Notes: generated by a model from the letters alone, not told the origin. A stretch of DNA of 59,420 nt from Pseudomonadota bacterium (GCA_018897105.1 JAHILF010000065.1:1-59420); one strand, 5' to 3'; counted from the stretch's first letter, positions 8,892 through 20,000 are shown. Numbers and translations: made by a program.

Positions 8892-10298
8892 TTAGAATGT
8901 CAACAAATTATCAATATTATCTTTAAGATAGGCGATATTGGTCATAATAGGATCACCTGCCCCGTTTGTTCCTTCAATGATCACTTCATTTAAAAATTGA
9001 CGGCCCCGTTCTTTAGCCTCGCTAATGGAATTTCCCCATACAATGGCCAAAGCCAGGTTCGGGTCATAATCACTGGGAATCACATAGGAACGATCAAAGG
9101 GAACATGGGTGTAAACAGCTGCCCACTCACATTTGGGAAAGTCAAACCGGGAAATTGTGCCGATCCAGGGGGCAAAGCCGCGGCGCGGGTCCTCCGCGAC
9201 AATCCTGAATTCAATGCTGGCACCCGTGAAATTTATTTTTTTCTGACTATAGCCGATTCTGTCTCCCAGGGCCAGCCGGATCTGCTCCCGGATCAGGTTC
9301 GGCTGTTTATTCTTGATAAAGCTGATGCGGGCGGAAACGTCATTTTCCACCTGGATGCGCGTATTGACCTCAAGCAGATAGGGCTTGCCTGAACGACTGA
9401 CGATCCATTCCCAGGTGCCGATATTGTCATAACGCACATGGGCCGCAAGCTTTAACGAATATTGCACTATTTTGTCAAGTACATCTTTGGCGTTAAATTC
9501 GTAGGAAAAACAGGTTTCGTCAAATCCCGGCGCCGCCTCAAGCCGCTTCTGCCGGCCCGTGCTCTGAATGGTGCAGTTTCGCGTGCTGAAATGGACTCTT
9601 TCCCCATGCCTGCTGCAGAGCAGCTGCACCTCCAGGTGATTGTAATCGCGCAGGCACTGCTCGATCAGCACCCCGGCATCGCCGAACTGCCGCTTGGCAT
9701 AATTCTGCACCTGGCGGTAAGTCCGGCGGAATTCATCCAGCCGCTTGACCTCCTCAATGCCCATACCGCCGCCGCCGGCCGCTGCCTTGACCAGGATGGA
9801 GGGATCCTTGATTTTCTGGGCCCGCTGCTCTTCCAGCAGCTGTTCGGCAATATCCTCGGCCTCCATCTCGTTGTAAATCGGGCCGTCGGTGCCGGGAATG
9901 GTCGGGATGCCGAGTTTATTGGCAACGCGCTTGGTGTTAATCTTGTCGCCCAGGTCCCGGATCACCTCCCATTTCGGGCCGATAAAGGCAATCGGCCGCT
10001 CACGGATGGTCACTCGCCTGGCAAAACGGAAATCCTCCGAGAAAAAACCGTACCCCGGATGAATGGCGGTGCAATGTGTATGGTCGGCAACGGAAATGAT
10101 ATCATTGGGATCAGTGTAACTTGCCACTTTCCAGGCCCGCTTTTCGGCCCCCTGGTTCTGCAGGAACGGATAAACATGTTCTGAGTCCTTGTCCGCCTCG
10201 GTATAGATCATGACAAAATCAAGACCCAGATCTTCACAGGCCCTGGCAATCCTGATGGCAATTTCTCCCCTGTTAGCTATAAGTACTTTTTCTTTCAA
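8892..10298 (-). CDS. accC: Biotin carboxylase subunit of acetyl-CoA carboxylase
   Basis: The 468-residue protein begins with MKEKVLIANRGEIAIRI, the standard biotin carboxylase N-terminus. It continues with the ATP-grasp glycine loop KAAAGGGGMGI near 170, the catalytic region HLEVQLL near 221, EVNTRIQVEN near 315 and RIVAEDP near 370. It carboxylates the biotin of the carrier protein using ATP and bicarbonate. Length fits AccC (about 450). Family positions differ in places, for example EVNTRIQVEN where most enzymes have EMNTRIQVEH, so a divergent subfamily matched to the fused transferase is likely. It is first in the leftward operon accC-accAD-carrier-birA. Confidence 0.93.
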   Translation of the reverse strand: MKEKVLIANRGEIAIRIARACEDLGLDFVMIYTEADKDSEHVYPFLQNQGAEKRAWKVASYTDPNDIISVADHTHCTAIHPGYGFFSEDFRFARRVTIRERPIAFIGPKWEVIRDLGDKINTKRVANKLGIPTIPGTDGPIYNEMEAEDIAEQLLEEQRAQKIKDPSILVKAAAGGGGMGIEEVKRLDEFRRTYRQVQNYAKRQFGDAGVLIEQCLRDYNHLEVQLLCSRHGERVHFSTRNCTIQSTGRQKRLEAAPGFDETCFSYEFNAKDVLDKIVQYSLKLAAHVRYDNIGTWEWIVSRSGKPYLLEVNTRIQVENDVSARISFIKNKQPNLIREQIRLALGDRIGYSQKKINFTGASIEFRIVAEDPRRGFAPWIGTISRFDFPKCEWAAVYTHVPFDRSYVIPSDYDPNLALAIVWGNSISEAKERGRQFLNEVIIEGTNGAGDPIMTNIAYLKDNIDNLLTF

Positions 10299-10624
10299 AC
10301 CCTAAAACCTGAATCGGCAAAGCCGTAATTTAAATTAAATATGAATATTTTTCGCAGTATACGAAAAAATTTGACTTTAGTAAAAGACTTGAATTAAAGG
10401 AAATGAATTCATTGTTTGATCAATGCAATTTTTTTGGTTAATATTGTTTTTTTAAATCTTATCCCTTTTTAAAGCAAGATGCTTATAACGATTTCCCAAC
10501 AACCAGTCAATTTTTTTTCTTGGCTGCAAAAGCCTTTCCCCGTAGTCAACCTATAGATAATAATGGAGTTTTTCCCCATGACCAACTGCTTTGCAGCCAT
10601 ACGAAAAAGCTATTAATTAATACA
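10299..10624. other. AT-rich divergent intergenic region
   Basis: About 325 bases between the divergent accC and corC genes are strongly AT-rich with long T runs. A leftward promoter candidate lies at 10356-10384. The corC reading frame is open from a TTG at 10520, but no ribosome binding site supports that start. I see no further gene. Confidence 0.5.
10356..10384 (-). promoter_or_regulatory. Candidate sigma70-type promoter for the carboxylase operon
   Basis: On the minus strand TTTACT (10384-10379) and TATACT (10361-10356) are separated by 17 bases, close to the TTGACA-N17-TATAAT consensus. The site is 57 bases before the accC start and points at it. It was judged by eye only. Confidence 0.4.
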
Positions 10625-11476
10625 ATGGATAAAGAACAGCCTCCTTCGGAACCCAGCCATTCTCTTCTCCGCCGCATCCTGCAATTTTCAAGGCTCTCCC
10701 CGCAACCCGACACATCTGAAGACCTGGAACAGGAAATCCAGGAACTTATTGATGAAGGGGAAGTGCAGGGTCTCATCACCAGCCATGAAGGCCAAATGAT
10801 CAGCAGTATCTTTGAATTCCGCGATACCCTGATCAGGGAGGTCATGACGCCGGCCACCGAAATTGTCAGCGCCTCCCTTGCCGCCACCCCCTCTGATGTC
10901 ATTCAGCTGATCACAAGCAAGGGATTCAGCCGTATTCCCATTTACGACGGCAGCCCGGACAACATCGTCGGATTTCTCCATGCCAAGCAGCTTCTCGCCT
11001 GTTCCCCGGATACGGCGCTGCCGCCGCTGAAGGAACTGCTCAATCCCCCGTTCTTTGTCAGGGAGAATGACAAGATCGTTTCCCTGCTCCTGGATTTCCA
11101 GGCCCAGAAAAAGCATATGGGCATCGTCACCGATGAATTCGGCAGCATCCGCGGCCTGGTGACCATGGAGGATATCCTGGAAGAAATCGTCGGAGAGATC
11201 GCCGACGAAACGGACATGCAGGTGGATGAGTGGCAGGTGGTTGATGATAATACCGTCATCACCTCGGCAAAAGTCGATATAGAAAAAATCGAATCGTTTT
11301 TCAATATGGAGTTTCCCGAAGGTACATACGAATCCGTGGGCGGCTTCATCATCAACCAGTTGGGCAAAATTCCCGCAACCGGAGAAAAGGCGCTATTCGG
11401 ACCTCTCACCTTTACCGTTCTTTCCGCCAGCAAGCGGCGGGTCAAAAGCGTCAGGATCAGCCGGGAAAACACATGA
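10625..11476 (+). CDS. corC: CorC/HlyC-family CBS-domain protein
   Basis: The protein shows the CorC layout: an acidic N-terminal segment (LEQEIQELIDEGEVQGLI), a CBS pair introduced by FRDTLIREVMTPATEI (about residues 65-80) and continued by GFSRIPIYDG and GIVTDEFGSIRGLVTMEDILEEIVGEI, and a C-terminal CorC_HlyC domain ending near GPLTFTVLSASKRRVKSVRI. There is no DUF21 membrane domain, so this is the short soluble form linked to magnesium/cobalt efflux and to the lnt operon. I chose ATG 10625 over an upstream in-frame TTG at 10520, but neither has a clear ribosome binding site. lnt follows directly, as in many Gram-negatives. Confidence 0.88.
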   Translation: MDKEQPPSEPSHSLLRRILQFSRLSPQPDTSEDLEQEIQELIDEGEVQGLITSHEGQMISSIFEFRDTLIREVMTPATEIVSASLAATPSDVIQLITSKGFSRIPIYDGSPDNIVGFLHAKQLLACSPDTALPPLKELLNPPFFVRENDKIVSLLLDFQAQKKHMGIVTDEFGSIRGLVTMEDILEEIVGEIADETDMQVDEWQVVDDNTVITSAKVDIEKIESFFNMEFPEGTYESVGGFIINQLGKIPATGEKALFGPLTFTVLSASKRRVKSVRISRENT

Positions 11477-11555
11477 CGGATACCGGAAAATGCAGACGCG
11501 GAGGGCTGTTGCCGCCCTTTCTTCTTCCTGCGTCACGGGCCTTACTCTAAATCCC

Positions 11556-13082
11556 ATGCATATTCCCCTGCTCTTTTTACTCAGCGCCCTGCTTCTCTGG
11601 CTGTCATCTCCGGGTCCGGGGCTGTCCTTCTGCGCCTGGATCGCCCTGGTGCCGCTGCTCACCGGCTGCGCCATGGTCACTCCGAAAAAGGCCGCCCTGC
11701 TCGGCTTTGTCAGCGGGCTCCTCTACTACCTGCTGTTGGTATACTGGGTTGTCATCTCCCTGGGCACATACGGCCATCTGCCCTGGTGGCTGTGCGGGCT
11801 TGCCCTGCTGCTGCTCAGCGCCTACATGAGCCTCTATCTTGCCTTTTTCTGCGCCGCCTGCAGCTGGAGCATGCAGGCCGTGGCGCCGGTATGGAGCGCC
11901 CCCTTGCTCTGGGTGGCCCTTGATTTTGTCCGCGGCCTGCTTTTCTCCGGGTTTCCCTGGCAGGATCTGGGTTACTCCCAGTTCAACACCCCGCTGCTCA
12001 TCCAGGTAGCCGATCTGGCCGGCCATCACGGTATCACCTTCCTGATTGTCATGGCCAACTGCCTGTTGTTCACTCTCTCTGCACGCTGGCGCAAAAAAGA
12101 TGTGCCCTGGCTGCCGCTACCAACCCGCCTGCAGACCACAACCGGTCTTTTGCTCATTGCCGCGGCCCTGGCCTATTCCTTTGTACAGCTCAAAGCGATT
12201 TCCCGCGACCTGGCAGCAGCCCCCGGATACCCGGTGGCAGTGATTCAGGGCAATATCGAACAGAACCAGAAATGGGTGGCGGCAAAACAGCGGGAGGCCA
12301 TGGAAACCTATATCGAACTAAGCTGCAAGGCGGCCCAGCAGCAGCCCGAGCTGGTCATCTGGCCGGAAACAGCCATGCCCTTCTTTCCCCCCACTAGTCC
12401 GCTCTTCCCCCAGGTGCTTGACCGCACCGTATACAGTCATCACTATTTTCTGCTTTCCGGCGCCCCCTACTTTGTGGAAAAGCAAAAAGATTACGACCTC
12501 TACAACAGCGCCCTGCTCGCTCGTCCCGACGGCAGCCAGGCCATCTATTTCAAACAGCATCTGGTGCCCTTAGGCGAATATATCCCCTTCAGCGACATCC
12601 TGCCCCTGCCGGGGCCGGTGGTGGAATCGATCGGCAACTTCTCCGCCGGCAGCGATTCCCAACCGCTGGCAGCCGGCAAGGCAAAGCTGGGGGTTCTCAT
12701 ATGCTTTGAATCCATCTTCCCGGCTCTGGCCCGCCAAGAGGTGGCAAACGGAGCGAATCTGCTCGTCAACATCACCAATGACGCCTGGTTCGGCAAGTCT
12801 TCCGCCTCTATCCAGCATATGGCCATGGCGGTGTTCCGCGCCGTGGAAAACCGCCGCAGCCTGGCCCGCGCAGCCAACACGGGTATCAGCTGTTTCATCG
12901 ACCCGGCTGGCCGCATCAGCCAGGCAACCCCCCTATTCACCACGTGTTCGATTAACGGCAGCCCTGCTCTCTTTGACCAACACACCGTATTTACCAGATT
13001 AGGCTATCTCTTCCCCATTGCCTGTCTTATTTTCTTGATTCCTGTGGCATTCTGGATCAGGATAATAAATAGATCAGTTTAG
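11556..13082 (+). CDS. lnt: Apolipoprotein N-acyltransferase
   Basis: The 508-residue protein has about six N-terminal membrane segments, then a periplasmic nitrilase-fold domain, and a last membrane segment near the C-terminus. The catalytic triad is visible: Glu near 271 in VIWPETAMPF, Lys near 333 in FKQHLVPLGEY, and Cys near 383 in GVLICFESIFP. It adds the third acyl chain to lipoproteins in the inner membrane and implies an outer membrane with Lol-dependent lipoproteins. The frame opens at 11490, but MHIPLLFLLSALLLW at 11556 gives a normal first membrane segment. It lies just behind corC, the usual arrangement. Confidence 0.93.
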   Translation: MHIPLLFLLSALLLWLSSPGPGLSFCAWIALVPLLTGCAMVTPKKAALLGFVSGLLYYLLLVYWVVISLGTYGHLPWWLCGLALLLLSAYMSLYLAFFCAACSWSMQAVAPVWSAPLLWVALDFVRGLLFSGFPWQDLGYSQFNTPLLIQVADLAGHHGITFLIVMANCLLFTLSARWRKKDVPWLPLPTRLQTTTGLLLIAAALAYSFVQLKAISRDLAAAPGYPVAVIQGNIEQNQKWVAAKQREAMETYIELSCKAAQQQPELVIWPETAMPFFPPTSPLFPQVLDRTVYSHHYFLLSGAPYFVEKQKDYDLYNSALLARPDGSQAIYFKQHLVPLGEYIPFSDILPLPGPVVESIGNFSAGSDSQPLAAGKAKLGVLICFESIFPALARQEVANGANLLVNITNDAWFGKSSASIQHMAMAVFRAVENRRSLARAANTGISCFIDPAGRISQATPLFTTCSINGSPALFDQHTVFTRLGYLFPIACLIFLIPVAFWIRIINRSV

Positions 13083-13166
13083 TGACCATATCCAAGCTCG
13101 GAAATCCGTTGAATTATCTTCATATGTTCAGTCAGTTATATTACTGATCTCAGCAAAGAGAAACCA

Positions 13167-16100
13167 ATGCGCTTAGGAATTCGCGGCAAGCTCATAACGA
13201 TCTTCATTTTCATCAAGGTCATTCCCCTGATCCTGCTGGCCTGGCTGGCCATGAATGAGGTGAACAAACTCGGCATCTCGGTCAGCAGCCAGTCGGCCCA
13301 GATGGCCAATGACACCAAGCATATCGTCGGCCAGATCGGCGGACTCGCCACCGAGAATTCGATCATCGCCCTCGATGAAAAATCCCGGGAAAGCATTGAG
13401 AGACTGACCACGGATACGGCCAGGGATGTGGCCTCTTTCCTCTATGAACGGGATGAGGACATTCTTACCGCAGCACACCTTCCCACCACTGCTGAAAACT
13501 ATCGGAATTTTCTCGCCCCACGCAAACATCCCACTATTTACCCCGCCCCATGGCAGCTCAGCCCTGACGGCACAAGCTGGCTTCCCCCGCCGGAGCATGA
13601 CCATTCCCTGCCGGTCTCCGCCCGGAATCCGGATAATGAAAAAGATTTCCATTACCGGCCGCCCGAGGCACAAGGCATCACCGTGGAAAAACCCCTCTAC
13701 CTGGAAATGACCTTCATCGATCTGACCGGCAGGGAAAAAGTGAAGGTAACCACTACGGATTTGCTGCCCAAGACTTTAGGGGACGTTTCCAGCAGAGAAA
13801 ATACCTGGTGCCGGGCGGAGACCTATTTCTCCGAGCTGAAAAAACTGAAACCCGGAGAAATTTATGTTTCCGAGGTGATCGGCCCCTACCTTCCCTCCCC
13901 CCTGATCGGTCCCTACACCCAAAAACGCTGTGAGGAGATGGGCATTCCCTTTGAACCGGAAAAAGCCGCATACGCGGGCAAGGAAAACCCGGTGGGCAAA
14001 CGATTCCAGGGTCTCATCCGCTGGGCCACCCCGGTGGTGAAAGCAGGGCGGATCATCGGCTATGTAACCCTGGCCCTTGATCACACCCATATCATGGAAT
14101 TCACCGACCATGTCGTCCCCACCGAAGAACGCTACTCGCCCATTTCCGACGCCTCCAGCGGCAATTACGCCTTCATGTGGGACTTCAAGGGCCGCAATAT
14201 CTCCCACCCCCGGGACTACTTTATCGTGGGTTATGACCCAGCTACCGGTGAAGAGGCTGTACCCTGGCTCTCCAGCGAAATTTACGACATGTGGCAGAAA
14301 AGCGGGCTCACCTTCGGCGAGTTTCAGAAAACCGCTCCGGTCTTTCTGGAACAGCGCCTGGCAAAAAAGCCGGCCGCCGCCCTGACCAAGGCCGGCATGG
14401 TGGGGCTTGACGGCCGCTTTCTCAACTTCGCTCCCCAGTGCACAGGCTGGCATACCCTGACCCAGTACGGCGGTTCCGGCTCCTTTGTCATCTTCTGGAG
14501 CAATCTATGGAAGCTTACCACGGCCGCCACCATTCCCTACTACACCGGCATGTACAAAAACAGTCCCAGGGGGTTCGGCTACGTGACCATCGGCGCCAAT
14601 GTTGATGAGTTCCATCATGCCGCAACCCAGACTGCCTCAGAGATCGCCGCCATAGAAAATAATTTTGAAGGAAAACTGCTGGCGAAAAATGCCGCCAACC
14701 AGAAATTCATGACCAACGCCCTGGAGGACACTGCCAAAAAACTGTCTCTTTCCACCCTGTTCATGATCCTTGTAGTGATCCTCATCGCCATCTGGATGGC
14801 ATCAAGCCTTACCGGAAAAATAACCACCATGATCCAGGGCATCAAACGGTTCCAGGACGGCAATTACGAGCATCGCCTTGAAACCCGCAGCAGCGACGAG
14901 ATGGGCCAGCTGGCCCGGGCATTCAACAACATGTCCGACGTCATCCAGGAATCACTCAGCCAGACCAGGATAGCCCGCCACAAGGCGGAAGAGTCCGACC
15001 GAGCCAAGAGCCTGTTTCTGGCCAACATGTCCCATGAAATCCGCACCCCGCTGAACGCCATCATGGGCCTTACCGACCTGCTGCTCACCTCTGACGCCGA
15101 CCCGACCCAGAAAAAATATCTTAATGCGGTAAAGACATCATCGGACCGACTGCTGTCGGTTATCTCCGATATCCTTGATTTTTCTAAAATCGAGGCCGGC
15201 AAACTCGAACTCATTGCCATTCCTTTCAACCTCCACGAAACCCTTAATAGCGTGCTGCAGATCCTCACCTTAAAGGCCCAGGGGAAAAATCTTGTCCTGC
15301 AGCGCACGATCAGCTCCACAGTCCCGCCAATGCTGATTGGTGACCCGAACCGCCTGGTGCAGATCATTATCAACCTGGTGACCAACGGCATAAAATTTAC
15401 CAATGTGGGCTCGGTGACCATTCATGTCAACAGGGAAAAGATGACGGAAGACGGCAAGGTCATGCTCAAATTCAGCGTCATCGATACGGGTATCGGCATC
15501 AGTCCGGAAAACCAGAAGCTGATCTTCCGGGCCTTTTCCCAGGTTGATCCGTCCCATATCCGCCGCTTCGGCGGGACCGGCCTCGGCCTTTCCATCTCCT
15601 CTGAACTTGCCACTCTCATGGGAGGGAGCATCGGGGTTTCCAGCACACCGGGCAAAGGATCAACCTTCTGGTTTACCGCCTGCTTTGGCTTGTCCGGTAA
15701 CAATTCAGTCCATGATGAGCCTGAAAACGGCCAACTCACGGCGCTGCTCGGCTATAACAAGGATGCCCTGCGTAATATACGGGTGCTGTTGGCCGAAGAC
15801 GAAATGATCAGCAGCATGATGGCCAAGGATATGCTTGAACGCAAAGGGATGATCGTTGCCACCGTTGAAAACGGCGAGCAGGCGGTGGCGGCCTTTTCCG
15901 CCGGCACATTCGATATCATACTCATGGATGTGCAGATGCCGCAAATTGATGGATTTGAGGCGGCCATGAGGATACGAGCCCAGGAACGCGGGAAAGGCAC
16001 CCATATCCCGATTATCGCCTTGACCGCCCATGCCATGAAAGATTATCGCAATAAATGCCTGGAAAGCGGCATGGATGATTATATCACCAAGCCCATCCAG

Positions 16101-16181
16101 CTCAATGAACTCTATCTTGCCATCGAAAAACTGGTTGACCGGAAAGAGGTAAACAGCGGGAAAGACCTCACTGCTCAATGA
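13167..16181 (+). CDS. Membrane hybrid histidine kinase with large extracytoplasmic sensor domain
   Basis: The 1004-residue protein has a membrane segment at about 10-30, a long periplasmic region (about 35-525) that looks like a double-Cache sensor, and a second membrane segment at about 530-550 (STLFMILVVILIAIW). A HAMP domain follows, then HisKA with the phospho-accepting His at about 623 (NMSHEIRTPLN), HATPase_c, and a C-terminal receiver with the phospho-accepting Asp at about 921 (ILMDVQMP). Receiver Lys and acidic residues are present (LLAEDEM, ITKPIQ). No separate output gene adjoins it. It follows lnt by 84 bases and is the last intact core gene before the accessory island. Confidence 0.93.
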   Translation: MRLGIRGKLITIFIFIKVIPLILLAWLAMNEVNKLGISVSSQSAQMANDTKHIVGQIGGLATENSIIALDEKSRESIERLTTDTARDVASFLYERDEDILTAAHLPTTAENYRNFLAPRKHPTIYPAPWQLSPDGTSWLPPPEHDHSLPVSARNPDNEKDFHYRPPEAQGITVEKPLYLEMTFIDLTGREKVKVTTTDLLPKTLGDVSSRENTWCRAETYFSELKKLKPGEIYVSEVIGPYLPSPLIGPYTQKRCEEMGIPFEPEKAAYAGKENPVGKRFQGLIRWATPVVKAGRIIGYVTLALDHTHIMEFTDHVVPTEERYSPISDASSGNYAFMWDFKGRNISHPRDYFIVGYDPATGEEAVPWLSSEIYDMWQKSGLTFGEFQKTAPVFLEQRLAKKPAAALTKAGMVGLDGRFLNFAPQCTGWHTLTQYGGSGSFVIFWSNLWKLTTAATIPYYTGMYKNSPRGFGYVTIGANVDEFHHAATQTASEIAAIENNFEGKLLAKNAANQKFMTNALEDTAKKLSLSTLFMILVVILIAIWMASSLTGKITTMIQGIKRFQDGNYEHRLETRSSDEMGQLARAFNNMSDVIQESLSQTRIARHKAEESDRAKSLFLANMSHEIRTPLNAIMGLTDLLLTSDADPTQKKYLNAVKTSSDRLLSVISDILDFSKIEAGKLELIAIPFNLHETLNSVLQILTLKAQGKNLVLQRTISSTVPPMLIGDPNRLVQIIINLVTNGIKFTNVGSVTIHVNREKMTEDGKVMLKFSVIDTGIGISPENQKLIFRAFSQVDPSHIRRFGGTGLGLSISSELATLMGGSIGVSSTPGKGSTFWFTACFGLSGNNSVHDEPENGQLTALLGYNKDALRNIRVLLAEDEMISSMMAKDMLERKGMIVATVENGEQAVAAFSAGTFDIILMDVQMPQIDGFEAAMRIRAQERGKGTHIPIIALTAHAMKDYRNKCLESGMDDYITKPIQLNELYLAIEKLVDRKEVNSGKDLTAQ

Positions 16182-16237
16182 GATTTTGCAGAAATAGGAC
16201 TTGCGGAATCAAAATATATGGAGTTGCCATAAGTTAA

Positions 16238-16540
16238 TTCATCAACCGGGCGCACTCGCCCGACGTATTTCTCGTGCCCGGCAAGGGGCTGATCATCCAC
16301 GGGCCGGGTCGACAAAACGACCCTGCTCAAATCGTATCTTGCCTCCTGCGGCCTGCGTTACCGCCCGGAAATTGTGGAACCTCTGGCAGATAGGAAAAGA
16401 TCGAACTGCTGGAGGAACTGGCCGGTTCCTATCTGCTAAAAGACGTGCTGGCGCTGGCACGCATTCGCTCCTCCCGCCTTGGAAATTTTGAAATGATGCG
16501 ACAATTTGCCCTATTGCAAAAAAATGAATCACATTGTTAA
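16238..16540 (+). pseudogene. Remnant of an AAA ATPase with DUF4143-type C-terminus
   Basis: Fragments of one family can be read in successive frames. KGLIIHGPGR is followed, after a shift, by VDKTTLLKSYLASCGLRYRP, which together resemble the P-loop of these ATPases (GPRQVGKTTLL). After a further shift comes IELLEELAGSYLLKDVLAL, which resembles the ELAGSYLYKDVL stretch before the DUF4143 domain. The central part of about 150 residues is missing and the frame ends with TAA at 16540. The gene is dead. Such ATPases are common cargo of accessory regions. Confidence 0.65.
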
Positions 16541-16606
16541 GAGTTTGTCAGGATAAGTGAAAAATTAAACCTGCTGCAAGGTGGGGACGAAATGACAACG
16601 ATGCAC

Positions 16607-16656
16607 AAGCAAAACCGGGCTGCCTGATAATGGCAGCCCGGTTTTGCTTTTTTTTG
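16607..16656 (+). terminator. Strong intrinsic terminator
   Basis: An 18-bp perfect stem, AAGCAAAACCGGGCTGCC pairing across a 7-base loop with its complement at 16632-16649, is followed by a run of T. It is the strongest terminator in the window and marks the end of the transcript from the hybrid kinase or ATPase remnant before the giant RHS gene. Confidence 0.93.
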
Positions 16657-17023
16657 GGGGGTAAGCAATCCAACGGAATTCCAGGAAATATGCTTGATCC
16701 AGCAGAGATCAGAAGCTGTCCGCGGAACATGCCATCATGTGGCCTGGAATTCCACCATATTGAACGTGTTTGGCGGCAAACGCGCCGCCTGCGAACCTAC
16801 AACCAATATTTTTCTAAGCTTCGAATTACGCAAAGCGTTTTGGGGTCAATTGTCTCTCTGGCCAAAATCCCATGAAGAATTTGCACGCTTAAGCGCAGCA
16901 AATTAATGCTTCATGTATGGATGTTCCGAAACATGCAGCCCGCTTGCTCGTTAATGGATTCATTTCAGCCATGAAATCAGATCAGGAATAAAGTTAACGA
17001 ACACAGAACAGAAGGAGGGAATC
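16657..17023. other. Leader region of the RHS gene, no supported gene
   Basis: About 365 bases follow the terminator. Several short frames are open, but I see no motif or ribosome binding site for them. The end carries GAAGGAGGG just before the RHS start, so the promoter of that gene should lie here. Confidence 0.45.
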
Positions 17024-20000
17024 ATGGATAAGGAAAGGATGACCATGAACGAGTTCCGTCACAGTTCGCTGTGCAGGGTTATGGCTAACCTCCTGATCTG
17101 GCTCATGGCGTTTCAAGGGATTCCCTTTCAAGAGCTGAGCCGATCCTATCAGTGGGACCCGAAGGAGTTCGTCGAAACACTCCGAACCATGGTGAGTCCT
17201 TTCCTGCCAACTGAAGCGCATGCTGCCTCTCCAATCGCCGATGCAGGCCCGGATCGCACCATGTTCAAGAACCAACCCGCTGGGGCTTTGATCACTCTGG
17301 ACGGGCAGGCCTCCCTCGATCCGGACGGCGACCCCATCGTTTATGAATGGTACGGGCCTTTCACTTCGGTGGAGGGAGCGGCCCCCACCGTGGGTGTTCC
17401 CGATGGTGAGCACACCATCTCTCTCATCGTCAGCGACGGCACTGAACGGTCGGAACCTGACTCTGTTCAGGTTACGGTTAGCCCGTGCTTCGAAATCCTT
17501 TCCAGAGCCAAATCGGGCAAGGTACAGTTGACCTGGCCTCTCCAGGCAGGAGCAGTGCGCTACGACATTTACCGGTCCGCGGAATCGGATCCCGCGAACT
17601 TCCAGAAAATCGCAGAGACCACCTCCGCCTACTCTACCTATCTCGATTACAGCGTCATCAATGAGACCAGCTACCTCTACACCGTGGGCGCAGTGAGCCA
17701 GGCGGGAACCTGCTTTTCATCCGTAGTGGGCTCTCATCCCACCGTAAGCAGGACAATTGAGAACTACAGGCCAGTGATTTACTCCAGGCCAGTATCGCAT
17801 GCCATTGTCGGGGTTCCCTTCACCTCCGACGTGCAGGCTGTCGACCCCAATGGAACCGCGGTCTCCTACCAACTTTTGACTGCTCCTCCAGGGATGCTTA
17901 TCAATGGGACTACAGGGCTCATTTCTTTTGACCCGGCCCAGACCGGGAGTTATGAGGTCGAAATCCAAAGCATTGACGGTGGCGGGCTTACGGCTCTTCA
18001 GTCCTTTTCGATCCAGGCGAGCGAAGCAACCGACGACAACAAGGCTCCCATTGCCAATGCCGGCCTGGATCAAACGGCTTTTGTAATGCAGGAGGTACAT
18101 CTCGATGGCACTGGATCGAGTGATCCCGAGGGAAATCCTCTGACCTACAGTTGGACCTTCAAATCTCTGCCGGCAGGAAGCTCAGCCCAGCTCGCGGATG
18201 ACACTTCCACAACCCCCACTTTCACCGTGGACGCCCCCGGCGTCTATGAGGTGGAGTTGATTGTAAATGACGGAATCTTCAACAGTCCGCCCGATATCGT
18301 TATCATCAATACAGAAAACTCGAAACCCGTAGCCGAGGCGGGACCGGATCAGAAGGTACTCGTTGGCGGGACGGCAACACTGGACGGGTCCTCTTCATCC
18401 GATGTCGACGGGGACCCGCTCACTTTCCAATGGGCCATCACCACGAAACCTGAAGACAGCGCAGCAATGCTTTCAGATCCCAGCGCCGTGGATCCTACTC
18501 TCGGCATTGACAAGGCTGGGACTTACTCCATTGAGCTCATCGTGAGCGACGGCTTCACTTTCAGCGATCCTGACATGGTGTCCCTCAGCACCGAGAACCG
18601 AAAACCGGTCGCCAACGCAGGAACAGACCAGAAGATTTTTGTCGGGGATACCGCAACTCTGGACGGCACCGCTTCCTACGATGTGGACGGAGACCCCCTC
18701 ACCTTCAAATGGTCGCTCCTGAATGTACCACCAGAGAGCGCCGCAACCCTTTCGGATCCAAGCGATCCCAGACCGAGCTTTTACGTTGACAAACCAGGTA
18801 CCTATCAGTTGCAGCTCATCGTCAATGACGGCTCCATCGACAGCGATGCCGATAACGTCACCGTGAGCACCGAGAACCGCAGGCCGACTGCCGACGCCGG
18901 AGAAGATCGATCGGCCTTTGTGGGGGATGATGTAACCCTGGATGGCAGCGGCTCCTCCGATGTGGACGGAGATCTTCTTTCGTTCAGGTGGTCCTTCATC
19001 ACCATTCCCGAGGATAGCACAGCAATCCTCTCAGAAACCGATCAGGTCAAGGCCACGTTCACCATTGATGAACCGGGAAACTATGTCGCTCAGCTCATCG
19101 TGAGCGACGGGAGCCTCGACAGCGAGGCTGACAGCGTAACCATTTCGACGACGAATCGAAATCCCATCGCCAACGCAGGACAGGACCAGACCGTTTTCGT
19201 GTCCGATCCCGTTCAGCTGGATGGGAGCGGATCAACGGACCCAGACGGCGATACGCTCACCTACAGCTGGTCTCTCACCTCGAAACCTGAGGGAAGCAGC
19301 GCCGCACTCTCCGACCCCTCCCTCCAGAAGCCAACCTTCACAGCCGACCTTCCCGGAACCTATGTGGCACAGCTCATCGTCAACGACGGCACCCTGGACA
19401 GCCTTGCCGATACCGTTGTGGTGAGCACTGAAAACAGCAAACCCGTCTCCAACGCAGGAACTGATCAATCGGCATACGTTGGCGACACGGTTACCCTGGA
19501 TGGAAGCGGATCATCCGATGCCGACGGCCATGCCCTCACGTTCAAGTGGTCCTTCACCTCAAAGCCCAGCGAAAGTGTCGCCGCCCTTTCCGATCCCTCC
19601 GCCGTAAACCCCACCTTCCTGATGGACAAAGCCGGCACCTACGTGGCGCAGCTCATCGTCAATGATGGAACCATGGACAGTGATCCGGACTCGGTCACCA
19701 TCAGTACCCTGAACAACACGCCGGTGGCCAGCGCCGGTATGGACCAGGTGGTCCTGGCCGGTCGCACGGTTTCCTTGAACGGCAGCGGCTCCTCGGATGT
19801 GGACGGCAACCCTCTCACGTATCAGTGGACCCTCATCTCCAGACCAAGTGGCAGCGCGTCGGCCCTGTCCAACCCGGCCACAGTGGCCCCAAGCTTGACC
19901 ACCGACCTTGCGGGTGACTATGTCGTTCAGCTCATCGTGAATGACGGCACCGAGAACAGTGACCCGGACACGGTGAAAATCACGGCGATCAGCAACAGTC

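Noticed and set aside
9462-10184. 240-codon open frame on the plus strand
   Set aside because: It is the antisense shadow of accC, whose motifs are unambiguous.
16694-16906. 70-codon open frame before the RHS gene
   Set aside because: There is no ribosome binding site and no motif, and other frames of the same segment are equally open.
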